From positions 51,381 through 115,380 of the forward strand of contig LAKY01000072.1 in assembly GCA_000987045.1 (NCBI GenBank): a stretch of DNA of 64,000 nucleotides. The letters are read 5' to 3'. Source of the DNA: Clostridiales bacterium PH28_bin88. Its GTDB lineage: Bacteria; Bacillota; PH28-bin88. The notes beneath the pieces are model-generated. The model saw only the letters and a program-made list of their open reading frames with translations. It did not search any database and was not told the DNA's origin. Shown here in pieces: positions 16,933-26,339 of the stretch (within the stretch, counting starts at the first letter, position 1; each line of letters begins with the position of its first letter). Both the position numbers and the translations under genes were made by a program.

Positions 16933-19900
16933 CTCCCTTTCCCCCCTCAACAACCTCCGCTATTTTTTTCCACCAGAATTCCTCGGCCGCGTCCCGCAGG
17001 AACCGGTAACCATTGCCTTCCACCAAGCTGTCGAACTGGCAGGCCGGCTTAAAAGCGCAGTAAGTACACGGAGTGCGGGTCCCCTGCCGGTATGGGGCAA
17101 CCTGGGCCTCGCCGCGGGTAATGCGGCGCCCCAGTTGCCGCAGGCGGTGGTGTAAGAACTTCAATAACATGTCCACCTGTTCGGGGGTCACCACCCGGGA
17201 ACCCTTACCCTGGCTGAGAGTGCCGTCCTTTTTCACCGTTACAGGAATGAGGTCGGAGCGCCCGGACAGTCCCCCGTGCATCAGTTCCACTACCTCAGGG
17301 TCATCCAGAACCAATCCCCGCATCTTAAGCTTCTTGCGAATCTCTTTGTTTAGCTCTTCACCAGTTAGAGGCCCCACAGCATGTACCATAGGGTCCTGAA
17401 CGCCAAAATACAACACCCCAGCCGGGGTGGCAGGACCCCCTGCCAGCTGGTCCGCGTGTTCCAGGGCTACCCCCAGGTAGGTCAAGAGCTGGAGGGCTAA
17501 ACCGTGGTACACGTCCCGGATCCTCAAGTCGGTGGCACGGCTCTTGTAATCGATCACCCTGATATATTCCCGTTCCTTACCTCTGGCGGAATCCACCCTG
17601 TCGATCCGCCCTTTCAGTTCCATGAACCACCCCGGACGTAGTTCCAGCCGCAAGGGCGGCAGTTCACCGGGATAGCCGAACCCCACTTCCACTGCCGCCG
17701 GGCGGAAGCAACCCTGGCGGGCATGGGCTCCCAAGGCTCCCACCGCCCGGTGCAGGGTTCGGCGTAAGCTGCGGGACAGGTAGCGGTAACGGGCAGAACT
17801 CAAAAGTATCTCTCCCTGGAGCTTGGGAGCCAGGTCCTCCACAACTTCCTGCACCAGCAGGTACCGTTGATCGTCTTCCAAGGTACCCCAGTCCAGGGAA
17901 CGCTCTCGCAACCGGTCCACGAAGACCTTCAAGGCAGCGTGGAAAAACGCCCCCATGTCAGGAGCCTCCAACCGGTAGATGGTGCGCTCCCGGAGACCCA
18001 ACCCATGAGCGGCGAAGTGGCTGAACGGGCATGCCGCGAAACTCTCCAGCCGGGAAACGCTGGTGCTGATCGGGTTGCCGAAGATTTCTCGCACCAGTTC
18101 CTCCGGCAGGCGCTCCACATGGTTACCATAACGCATACTGTCCAGTACCCGTCCGGCCTCGGATCGACGGGCTTCATCGGAAATATACCACTGGTATACA
18201 TAAGCCCATAGTAACGGTAATGGCCGCCCTGTCTCGGCCTTCCGCAGCAGGCTCCCCAGGTAGGCCACAGTCCTCCGCCGGTTAATTATAAACTCCAGTT
18301 CGGGCGTATCCTCTGTAAGGTCGTTGATAACGGCGCCCGCGGGCTCCAGTCCAAGAAAACTTTCTTTTAAACCCGGAAACAACTCCTTTACCCTGCCTAT
18401 AATAGAAGACGGCGCCAGGGCTTTTCCTTCCTGGTCCGCCAGGGGGTAACTGATCCATAAACGCTCACTGGCCCGGGTAAGGGCGATGTATACCAGATAC
18501 TGTTCGTGGAACAGGCGCACCCGTCCCGGAGGAGCCAGGTGCACCCCCCGTGAGGCAAGTTCATCCCGCTCTCCATCTGTGAAAATCTCATCCTCGGCAG
18601 CCCGGGCAGGAAAGATCCCGTCATTGATCCCTACCATAAAAGCAGCCATCAGGTCGGGATTCCGGGACCGTTCCACTGTTCCTACCAGCACCTGGTCCAG
18701 TCCCGGCGGGATCAGCCCCAGCCGCAGGCTTTCCAGGCCGGCCTCCAGCACCTGTGCATATTCGGGGAGATCCATCTCTTCTTCGCCCAAGGCCTCTACT
18801 ACCTGGTCCAACAAAGATACTACCCCGTCCCATACCTGGGAGTGCTCCCGGGCGGCGTCAAGGTCGCCTGCCTCTTCCGCCTCCCGGCGCCACCTTTCAA
18901 GGGTATCAGGTACTCTTAGGTCCACCAACAGCTCAAACAGCGCGGTCGTTACCTGGGAAACGGTCAGAAGCCGTCCTTGCTTGGAGGATGCCAGCTTCCG
19001 GTAAAACCGTCCCAGCGCCCCGGCAGCCTTTTCCCTCGTCCGGTTTATTCTGGCGAGAGTCGCTTCTTCCCCGGGGGAGACCTCCCGCTCTTCCCCGAGG
19101 GTATACTGACGGCGATACCTCCAGGGCTTATCGTCGATCCATCGCCGCCCCCGGATGCCGTGAGCAAGGACATAATTCTCCAGTTCGTCTACCGCTCCCC
19201 GGGAAACGGGAACCAGGTCGGTCTTCAGATAACGGAATACCGGGTCGCAGGCCCAGTTGGTAACTACCACCTCCAGGGCTGCCCGCAGGAGTTCTACCAG
19301 GGGGTGATGGAGCACCGGTCGCTTCCGGTCAATAAAATATGGGATGCCGTAGTCAGTAAAAACCGCTGCCACCAACCCTTGATACGCATCCATGTCACGC
19401 AGGATCACCGCCATGTCGCGCCACCGGTAACCCTGGTCCCGGCAGAGGCGGATTATTTCTCTGGCCACCGCCTCAACTTCCGCCCACCTGTTGGCCGCCC
19501 CCACCAGGCTAATCTCATCCACTTCCCCCGTGTATTCCCGGCCTGGTCGCCCAAAAAACTGGGTTTCCACGTGGGCTAGTGCCCTGGAAGTAAAACGGGG
19601 GTTAATTGGAGGCGTGAGCGTTAAGGGTTCCTCTATCCGGGCTCCCATGTTTTTGGCCAGGTCCACCAGCTTGTGATAGGTTTCCCTGGTGGGATGAAAA
19701 AGGTCTGTCTCCTGAGGTGGACATACCAGTTCCCGGTGATCCAGGCAAAGGGTTACATGTACCCGGCTGGCTGACCGCAGGAGCGCTCCCAGCACGCGGT
19801 ACTCCTGGGGGGTGAACCCGGTAAACCCGTCCACCCAGAACGTCGCCCCTTGCACGGACGGCGCGTCCTGTAGCCGCTCCGCCAGCAGGGTTAGATAATC

Positions 19901-20449
19901 GTCGGGATCCACATACCGCCCCTGTAAATAGGTCTCAAAGTCCCGGTAGACGATAGCCAGGTCATGGAGCTTGCCTGCCAGTACCGTTGCGTCCGTTCCC
20001 GCTCTTGCCAGAGCGGCATATTGACTTTCCAGGTCCTTTTCGTTAATACCGTAAACCCGCAATTCCGCGATGGTCCGGGCTAAACGGTCGGTAAACCCGG
20101 GCTGGCGGGCAGCCCGGCAAAAAATGGCCAGATCAGCCTGCCTCCGCTGTAGCAGTGCACGCAACGCCATCCGCTTTCCCAGTTCACCGATGTGGGGCCT
20201 GGCGGCCCCCCCCGCCTCCAGAAAAACCCGCCACGCCAGGCGGCGAAAACTCAACACCTGGGCTCTGGAAACCCCGGGCAGGTCCGGCGTGCTGATCAGT
20301 GCATAGTCCATCTGAAATGTAGCCTGCTCCGGCACCAGCAGGACAAGAGGCGGGCCGGCCGGATTCTCCCGGAGTGACTGCCGGATGCCTTCCAGGCAGG
20401 TGTATGTTTTTCCCGTTCCGGCCCTTCCCAAGATAAACCGCAGGCTCAC
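16925..20449 (-). CDS. addB: ATP-dependent nuclease subunit B (AddB)
   Basis: Second subunit of AddAB (1174 aa), with an inactivated helicase fold that recognises Chi and a second RecB-type nuclease. The N-terminus LGRAGTGKTYTCLEGI is the nucleotide-binding loop. The nuclease core is LKGRIDRVDS...IRVIDYKSRA. The iron-sulfur staple uses one cysteine in SFAACPFSHF (about 800) and three near the C-terminus in PCTYCAFKPACQ. The GTG start at 20449 is preceded by GAGGAGG. First gene of the addB-addA-activator unit. Confidence 0.95.
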   Translation of the reverse strand: MSLRFILGRAGTGKTYTCLEGIRQSLRENPAGPPLVLLVPEQATFQMDYALISTPDLPGVSRAQVLSFRRLAWRVFLEAGGAARPHIGELGKRMALRALLQRRQADLAIFCRAARQPGFTDRLARTIAELRVYGINEKDLESQYAALARAGTDATVLAGKLHDLAIVYRDFETYLQGRYVDPDDYLTLLAERLQDAPSVQGATFWVDGFTGFTPQEYRVLGALLRSASRVHVTLCLDHRELVCPPQETDLFHPTRETYHKLVDLAKNMGARIEEPLTLTPPINPRFTSRALAHVETQFFGRPGREYTGEVDEISLVGAANRWAEVEAVAREIIRLCRDQGYRWRDMAVILRDMDAYQGLVAAVFTDYGIPYFIDRKRPVLHHPLVELLRAALEVVVTNWACDPVFRYLKTDLVPVSRGAVDELENYVLAHGIRGRRWIDDKPWRYRRQYTLGEEREVSPGEEATLARINRTREKAAGALGRFYRKLASSKQGRLLTVSQVTTALFELLVDLRVPDTLERWRREAEEAGDLDAAREHSQVWDGVVSLLDQVVEALGEEEMDLPEYAQVLEAGLESLRLGLIPPGLDQVLVGTVERSRNPDLMAAFMVGINDGIFPARAAEDEIFTDGERDELASRGVHLAPPGRVRLFHEQYLVYIALTRASERLWISYPLADQEGKALAPSSIIGRVKELFPGLKESFLGLEPAGAVINDLTEDTPELEFIINRRRTVAYLGSLLRKAETGRPLPLLWAYVYQWYISDEARRSEAGRVLDSMRYGNHVERLPEELVREIFGNPISTSVSRLESFAACPFSHFAAHGLGLRERTIYRLEAPDMGAFFHAALKVFVDRLRERSLDWGTLEDDQRYLLVQEVVEDLAPKLQGEILLSSARYRYLSRSLRRTLHRAVGALGAHARQGCFRPAAVEVGFGYPGELPPLRLELRPGWFMELKGRIDRVDSARGKEREYIRVIDYKSRATDLRIRDVYHGLALQLLTYLGVALEHADQLAGGPATPAGVLYFGVQDPMVHAVGPLTGEELNKEIRKKLKMRGLVLDDPEVVELMHGGLSGRSDLIPVTVKKDGTLSQGKGSRVVTPEQVDMLLKFLHHRLRQLGRRITRGEAQVAPYRQGTRTPCTYCAFKPACQFDSLVEGNGYRFLRDAAEEFWWKKIAEVVEGGKGDE

Positions 20450-20525
20450 GTCACTACCTCCTCATTCCCTCGCTTTTCCTTTCATATTCTGCATCCCGGC
20501 GCCAGATTCCTACGACCGCTCTCGC

Positions 20526-20554
20526 AAAAAAATCCCACACCCCTGGGTGTGGGA
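20526..20554 (-). terminator. Intrinsic terminator of the ferritin-like gene
   Basis: Near-perfect stem TCCCACACC/GGTGTGGGA followed on the minus strand by seven T, 14 bp past the stop codon. Confidence 0.88.
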
Positions 20555-20567
20555 GAGATGAGGGCTA

Positions 20568-21095
20568 TTATCCCTTTGGTGGTTTCGGGAAGGGGGGTGG
20601 CGGCATCGGTGGCATCGGTGGCATCGGTGGCATTGGCGGTGGCGGCATGGGTGGCATCGGCGGCATGGGTGGCGGCATTTCCGGTTTTTTCATCATCATC
20701 ATGCAGCAGCAGAAGTTCAGCCGCATGCCGTGCTCCATTTCGTCGGTCATAATTTCGAATATCATGTCCCGCAATTTCATGTTATAGGTCATCAGGTACA
20801 TAGTCCGGTAGTGTTCCACAGCTTCCATTTGATCCATAAAGGCCTCGTGTAACCCTTCATGGAAGGATGCCGGCATCTCGGGATGGTGGCCATCAATCAT
20901 GGGACGCATCCCGGTTAACATGTGGTACATGTGCGACAGCATTTCATAGTGCTTCTGTTCGTCTTCCATCATGTGTTTAATGTGGGGCTTGCACTCATGA
21001 GGAGCCATCTTCATCAGGTGTTCGTAGTACTCGGCAGCCATTTTTTCATCTTTCAGGGCCTTATGAAGCATTGTCAAGAATCGCAGGTCTTCCAC
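20568..21095 (-). CDS. Ferritin-like (rubrerythrin-fold) protein with Pro/Met-rich tail
   Basis: About 175 residues. The first ~130 form a four-helix bundle with spaced Glu/His pairs (KDEKMAAEYYEHLMK, MEDEQKHYEMLSHMYH, MEAVEHYRTMY, MTDEMEHGMRL) that fit a di-metal ferritin-like domain. A CCCMMMM cluster and then about 35 residues made almost only of Pro and Met in PPM/PPMPP repeats follow, ending FPKPPKG. The repeat DNA is a tandem GGTGGCAT-type array (about 20575-20680). I start at GTG 21095 because GAAGGGAG lies upstream; an ATG at 21122 has no ribosome site. Monocistronic with its own terminator. Function unknown; metal or oxidant handling is a guess. Confidence 0.72.
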   Translation of the reverse strand: MEDLRFLTMLHKALKDEKMAAEYYEHLMKMAPHECKPHIKHMMEDEQKHYEMLSHMYHMLTGMRPMIDGHHPEMPASFHEGLHEAFMDQMEAVEHYRTMYLMTYNMKLRDMIFEIMTDEMEHGMRLNFCCCMMMMKKPEMPPPMPPMPPMPPPPMPPMPPMPPMPPPPFPKPPKG

Positions 21096-21165
21096 TTTCA
21101 GATTCACTCCCTTCGGTCGCATGTTGCTGATATATTCTATGCCGGAGAGAGGTAAGGTGCTTGAT

Positions 21166-21206
21166 TGAAATAATAATTCCCCTGTCCAAATTGAAGGACA
21201 GGGGAA
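21166..21206 (-). terminator. Intrinsic terminator of the lipoprotein gene
   Basis: Stem TTCCCCTGTCC/GGACAGGGGAA (21177-21206) followed by ATTATTATTTC on the minus strand. Confidence 0.8.
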
Positions 21207-21237
21207 CCATCGTATAAGTATTTAAGTTCGGACATTG

Positions 21238-21780
21238 TTAGCGGTACCCTTGGATGGAACTGTACATGATATTGTTACTCCTGGAAGTAAACTCGCCCTC
21301 TTCCACAAAGCCGTTCTTTTCCTTGCTGTAACTGTAACTCGAAAGCGATAATCCGGTACCGGTGGTAATCAAGACAATCACCTCGGAAGGCCTTTCACTG
21401 TCTCCTGCCCCCAGGACAAAGTACACGCTACCCAGCTGTACATAGCCGGAAAAAAGCGGGTAGACGGTTTGTCCGTCCCGCACCAGCAGCCGCCATTCCT
21501 GCCCGTCGTCCCACATCAACTCTCCTTGTGGGTCTCGCAGGGCGGCGGTGTAAAGCTCTACCTGCTCTTCCACCAGATCGCCGTCCAGGTCGACGCTGTG
21601 TTCCGCCAGTTTGGTCCACCGGCGACCCCTCAACGGGTTCTCTTTTACTGCCTTAATAACGGTTCCGATGGTGGGCTTCTCTTCCTCTACCGCTGGTGTT
21701 CCCTGGGTTTTATCAGTAGCCCGGCAACCGGTTAGCACCAGTAGTGTAGCAAAAACGAGCACCATCAGGAAGTGTCTCAC
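21238..21780 (-). CDS. Putative lipoprotein of unknown function
   Basis: A 180-residue secreted protein. It starts at GTG 21780, preceded by GAGGAGG, and opens with a short basic segment, a hydrophobic core (FLMVLVFATLLVL) and a lipobox LTGC, so Cys at about residue 19 would be lipidated. The mature part has a DLDGDLVEEQVELY segment like the calcium-loop/EF-type repeats of VCBS-like lipoproteins, then a beta-rich region. A longer frame reaching 21876 would bury the signal peptide and is rejected. It stands alone between two terminators. Confidence 0.68.
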   Translation of the reverse strand: MRHFLMVLVFATLLVLTGCRATDKTQGTPAVEEEKPTIGTVIKAVKENPLRGRRWTKLAEHSVDLDGDLVEEQVELYTAALRDPQGELMWDDGQEWRLLVRDGQTVYPLFSGYVQLGSVYFVLGAGDSERPSEVIVLITTGTGLSLSSYSYSKEKNGFVEEGEFTSRSNNIMYSSIQGYR

Positions 21781-21991
21781 ATCCGTCTTACCTCCTCGTA
21801 TCCATTTTCCCCTTAATTTTTTCAAATAAGAAGTCCCTCTTTCCCGGTTCATGCAGCTTTTATCCTTCCAATCCATACCATTTATTTCTAAGGGAAAACG
21901 TTAAATTCCTCCCTGAAATTAGCTAAGTTTTGATCTTTTACGCCGTTTCCCAGTTATCAAAACACTTCGGGAGTCTGATCGGATAACCGAG

Positions 21992-22038
21992 CAAAAAAGA
22001 AATCCTCCGCCGTTACAGTCGATCGGAGGATCTCTTTT
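21992..22038 (-). terminator. Intrinsic terminator of the nuo-fdhA transcript (bidirectional)
   Basis: Stem ATCCTCCG/CGGAGGAT (22002-22009, 22024-22031). T-rich tails lie on both sides (TTTCTTTTTT on the minus strand, CTCTTTTT on the plus strand). It lies just past the fdhA stop. Confidence 0.78.
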
Positions 22039-22055
22039 TAATTTTATACTTTAAG

Positions 22056-24767
22056 CTATGCCTTGGATACCTTGACCGCCCCGGCCTTGTATTCGGGGAT
22101 CTTGGCGATGGGGTCCAGGTTGGCGCCAATCAATTCGTTAACCCGCGCCTCGGCAAAGTGGAAGCTCAAGAATACCACTCCTGGGGCCACCCTGGGAGTG
22201 ACTTCTGCCTTTACCTGCACCTCGCCGTGGCGGGATATCAGCTTCACCATCTGGCCGTCGACAATACCCAGCCGACCGGCGTCTGCCGGGTTGATCTCGA
22301 CGAAGGGTTCCGGGCAGATTTCCTCCAACCCTTTAGACCGACGGCTGATGGTGGCGTGGTAGTGGTAGTGCAACCGGCCGCTGGTGAGGATTACCGAGAA
22401 CTCCTCGTCCGGCGTCTCCGCGGCGGGCTGGAATTCCAGGGCGTGGAACTTGCCCTTGCCGCGGGTAAAGGCCTGGGTGTGCAGGATCCTGGTTCCATGG
22501 TGCTCCGTCGTGGGGCAAGGCCACTGCAGTCCCATATCGCCTAACCGGTGATAGGTGATCCCCCCATAACTGGGTGTAACCTTGGCCACTTCCTCCATGA
22601 TGTCAGCCGGTGAGAAGTAGCTCATGGGGTAACCCATCCGGTTGGCGAGGTCCTGGACGATTTGCCAGTCCTGCCGGGCCTGACCCGGGGGCAAGACCGC
22701 GCGGTTCAGTTTTTGCACCCGTCGTTCGGTGTTGGTGAAGGTACCTTCCTTCTCGCCAAAACCGGCCGCGGGCAGGACCACGTCGGCGTACTTGGCGGTT
22801 TCCGTCAGGAAGATGTCCTGTACTACGAAACACTCCAGGTGGCGCAACGCTTCCTCCACATGCTTGGCATCCGGATCGGTCAGCACCGGGTTTTCCCCGA
22901 TGAGGTAGATGCCCTTGATTCTGCCGTCGTGAACAGCGTTCATCATTTCTACTACCGTGAGCCCCGGGGTGGGGGATAGCTTGACCCCCCAAGCAGCTTC
23001 AAATTTCCGCCGGGCTTCCTCGCTGGTCACCGGCTGGTAGCCGGGGTACACGTTGGGCAGGCCGCCCATGTCGCAGGCGCCCTGCACGTTATTCTGTCCG
23101 CGCAGCGGGTTTACGCCAGTACCAGGCTTCCCGATATGGCCGCAGGCCATCGCCAGGTTAGCTAGTCCCATCACGTTATGAGTACCCAGAACGTGCTGGG
23201 TAATCCCCATGGCGTAGTAGATGGCCGACCGTGAACCCCTGGCAAACAGGCGGGCAGCCTTGGTGATGACTTCCGCCGGAACGCCGGTAATTTCCTCGAC
23301 CCTTTCCGGAGTATACGGGACTACCGCCTTCTTGACATCCTCGAACCCTTCGGTCCTCTCTTCAATAAACTTTGCATCGTACAGTTCCTCGGCCACGATG
23401 ACGTGCAGCAGCCCGTTAATCAGGGCCAGGTCGGTGCCCGGCTTTTGCCTCAGCCACAGGTGGGCATAATCGGAAAGCTCGATAGCCCGCGGATCCGCGA
23501 CGATCAGTTTAGTCCCGGCTGTCCGGACGGCACGCTTGATCCGCTGCCCGATAATGGGGTGATTCTCGGTGGTGTTGGAACCGATCACCAGGATGCAATC
23601 GGATTCGTGGGCCTCGTTCACCGAGTTGGTCATTGCTCCGCTACCAAAAGCAGTTGCCAGACCGGCAACGGTAGAGGAGTGTCAGAGGCGGGCGCAGTGG
23701 TCGACGTTATTGGTGCCGATCACCGCGCGGGCGAACTTTTGAATGAGGTAGTTTTCCTCGTTGGTGCACTTGGCCGAGGTGATCACCGCCAGTGCCTCCG
23801 GGTCATAAGTGTCCTTGATACGAGCAAGGTTGTCTGCTACCACCTGTAAAGCCTCTTCCCAGGTAGCCTCACGGAAAATCCCCTTACCCTTCTCCCCTTC
23901 CCTGATCAGGGGAGTGGTCAGCCGGCCATCATGGTGCAGGTAGTCATATCCAAACCTGCCTTTGACGCACAGCCAGCCCTGGTTTACCTCCGGGTGTTCC
24001 CTGCCCATCACCTTAACAATCTTATTATCCTTGACATACAAATCAAGGTTGCATCCCACCCCGCAGTAAGGGCAGACGCTCTTGACCTTTTTCATTTCCC
24101 ACTCGCGATCCTGGTATCGACGGTTTTTTTCCACCAGCGCCCCCACCGGGCAGACCTGCACGCACTGCCCGCAGAATACGCACCCCGCCTCCTTGGCGGA
24201 AACTTCTTCGCCGTTTAAAACAGGCGCGGCTTTGGTCGAGAAGCCGTTATGCACAAGGTCCAGTACTGCCCGGCCCTGCACCTCCCGGCACACCTGCACG
24301 CACCGGCCGCACAGGATGCACTTCTCGTAATCCCGGGCGATAAAAGGATTATCCTGTACCACCGGGAAGCAGTAGGTGTCGGTAGACAGGTCGGTACCGG
24401 TAATACCCTGTTCATAAACGAAGTTCTGGAATTCACAGTTGCCCGACCGGTCGCAGGTATAGCAGCCGTTAACGGGATGAGCGGCGATCATCAGTTCCAG
24501 CATCCCGCGGCGCACCTCCCGGATTGCGGGCGTGTCAGTGAATACCTCCATTCCCTCCAGGGCCGGCGTCTCGCATGATGCCACAGGTTTTTCCACCCCT
24601 GCTACTTCCACCACACACATCCGGCAGTGACCCAGGGGGTTAAGCCTGGGATGATAGCAGAGGGTGGGTATTTGAATGCCGTTTTGCCTGGCGGCCTCGA
24701 GAATAGTTGTGTCTTCCGGCACACTCACCTTGTGGCCGTTTATCGTCAAGTTGACCACTTTTTCCAA
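22056..24767 (-). CDS. fdhA: Selenocysteine formate dehydrogenase catalytic subunit with NuoG-like iron-sulfur N-terminus
   Basis: One 903-residue protein read through an in-frame TGA at 23684-23682, decoded as selenocysteine (residue ~362, context [18 protein letters not shown]). It oxidises formate to CO2 at a bis-MGD Mo/W site, or runs in reverse. Domains: 2Fe-2S (~1-80, [16 protein letters not shown]), His-Cys 4Fe-4S (HPVNGCYTC), two 4Fe-4S ([22 protein letters not shown]), the catalytic-domain cluster CPYCGVGC, then the molybdopterin domains ([40 protein letters not shown]). The TTG at 24767 is very close to AAGGAGGG, so GTG 24758 may be the true start. It follows nuoN on the same strand with no clear terminator between. 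No FDH beta or gamma gene is adjacent. Confidence 0.93.
23636..23684 (-). promoter_or_regulatory. Bacterial SECIS element with UGA (Sec) codon
   Basis: The TGA at 23684-23682 is followed by a hairpin: CTCC/GGAG, CTACC/GGTAG, then GTTGCC/GGCAAC closing a GGTCT apical loop. The apical part resembles the E. coli fdhF SECIS (GTTGC, GGTCT loop). SelB would bind it to insert selenocysteine. Confidence 0.85.
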
Positions 24768-24778
24768 CCCTCCTTCGG

Positions 24779-24806
24779 TTAGTGACTAGTTGCTAGTGGC
24801 TAGTTG
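24779..24806. repeat. CTAGTTG-type heptamer repeat
   Basis: Four consecutive 7-mers: TTAGTGA, CTAGTTG, CTAGTGG, CTAGTTG, in the nuoN-fdhA gap. The same unit recurs at 33254-33322 between nuoC and nuoD. Confidence 0.75.
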
Positions 24807-24876
24807 GTAAACCATACTAAATTAACAGCAAAGATCCTGGCCTAACTGGTCAAAAAAGCGCTTTTCCTGACAGTCT

Positions 24877-26328
24877 CTACAAGGGGAAACCCAACGACGC
24901 TGCCAGGGTCTTGGCCGCCTCGATACTTGAAATAATCGGTTGGAAGTAGAACGCCGCCAGGATCACCCCAGCCACCGCAACCAGCGCAGTCAGGTTGACC
25001 AGCGAACCGGTAGCCACGGCCTCTTCGTCTTTGGGTTGGAGAAAGTACATGGTCCTGATGACATTTACGTAGTAGAACAGCGAAATCGCGCTGTTAACGG
25101 CGGCGATGATCACTACCGGCATCAACCATCCGCCTTGTTGAATAGCTCCCCAGAAGAGGTAGAACTTACCAAAAAATCCGGCCAGCGGCGGGATGCCCGC
25201 CAGAGACAACAGGCATAGCGCCATGGCAAAGGCCAGGAAGGGGTTCCGCCATCGCAACCCGGCATAATCGGCGATTTCGTCGCTGCCGGTCAGGTTGGAA
25301 AAGGCTACTACTACGGCAAAGGCGCCCAACGTGGCAAACAGGTACCCAAAAAGGTAGAACATCACCCCTTGGACTCCGACCATGCTTACAGCCGCCGCTC
25401 CGATCAGGGTGTAGCCGGCATGAGCAACCCCTGAGTAAGCCAGCATCCGTTTGATATTCCCCTGCCGGAGGGCGGCCACGTTGCCCCAAGTCATGGTCAC
25501 TACCGCCAGAATGGCAATAAGTCCCGCCCAGGTTTCGCCAAGTGAACCAAAAGCCGTGAGCATCACCCGCAGAAACACCGCAAAAGCTGCCGCCTTGGAA
25601 CCCACCGCCAGAAACCCGGTGACGGGCGTCGGCGCCCCCTGGTACGCATCCGGTACCCACATGTGGAAAGGGGCAAGGCCCATCTTAAAACCAAACCCGG
25701 CTACCAAAAGGAATACCCCAATATACAACACCAGGCTGGCTTCACCGGTGAAGGCCCTGGCAATCCCTATCAGATCCGTGCTGCCGGTGAGCCCGTAGAT
25801 CAGGGCCGCCCCGTACAGCCACAGGCCGATAGCAAAGGACCCCAGGATAAAGTACTTCAACGCAGCCTCAATGGCGGTCTTACTTTCTTTGTGGAAGCCC
25901 ACCAGAGCGTAAAAAGAAAGACTGATCAGCTCAATACCCACATAGATGGTGATCAGTTCCCGGCCGGCAGCGGTCACCATCATCCCCAGCAGGGCGGTTA
26001 CCACCAGCCAGTAAAACTCGCCACGGTTGCCCGGAAACCGTTCCAGGTAACTGAAAGAGAGGTAAAAGACCAGGATCGCGGCCAACAGGACCAAGATCTT
26101 GAAGAACACCGCCAAGGTGTCCACCACCATCAAGCCGCCAAAGAGTTCCCCCTCAGTGCCCAACAAACCGAGGCTGGCACTCAGGGCCACCACCAGGCCG
26201 AACAGGCCGGTTGCCCAAAGTCCCTTGCGCGAATCGGCGCCCGGGAGAGAAAAGTCCATGACGAGGAGCACCACAGCCGTAGCGGCAACGATTAACTCCG
26301 GAAAAAACAGCCACCAGTTCACTATCAT
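24877..26328 (-). CDS. nuoN: NADH-quinone oxidoreductase subunit N
   Basis: Antiporter-like membrane subunit of complex I (483 aa, about 14 transmembrane helices), one of three proton channels in the membrane arm. Typical segments are YVGIELISLSFYALVGFHKESKTAIEAALKYF with the channel glutamate, FGFKMGLAPFHMWVPDAYQGAPTP and NIKRMLAYSGVAHAGY. The ATG follows GGGGGGTGA and lies 11 bp past the nuoM stop. Last nuo gene before fdhA. Confidence 0.95.
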   Translation of the reverse strand: MIVNWWLFFPELIVAATAVVLLVMDFSLPGADSRKGLWATGLFGLVVALSASLGLLGTEGELFGGLMVVDTLAVFFKILVLLAAILVFYLSFSYLERFPGNRGEFYWLVVTALLGMMVTAAGRELITIYVGIELISLSFYALVGFHKESKTAIEAALKYFILGSFAIGLWLYGAALIYGLTGSTDLIGIARAFTGEASLVLYIGVFLLVAGFGFKMGLAPFHMWVPDAYQGAPTPVTGFLAVGSKAAAFAVFLRVMLTAFGSLGETWAGLIAILAVVTMTWGNVAALRQGNIKRMLAYSGVAHAGYTLIGAAAVSMVGVQGVMFYLFGYLFATLGAFAVVVAFSNLTGSDEIADYAGLRWRNPFLAFAMALCLLSLAGIPPLAGFFGKFYLFWGAIQQGGWLMPVVIIAAVNSAISLFYYVNVIRTMYFLQPKDEEAVATGSLVNLTALVAVAGVILAAFYFQPIISSIEAAKTLAASLGFPL

Positions 26329-26339
26329 TCACCCCCCGC

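Noticed and set aside
22056..24767. fdhA as a pseudogene or two separate genes because of the TGA at 23684-23682
   Set aside because: The stop is the known selenocysteine position, the frame continues unchanged after it, and a SECIS hairpin follows.
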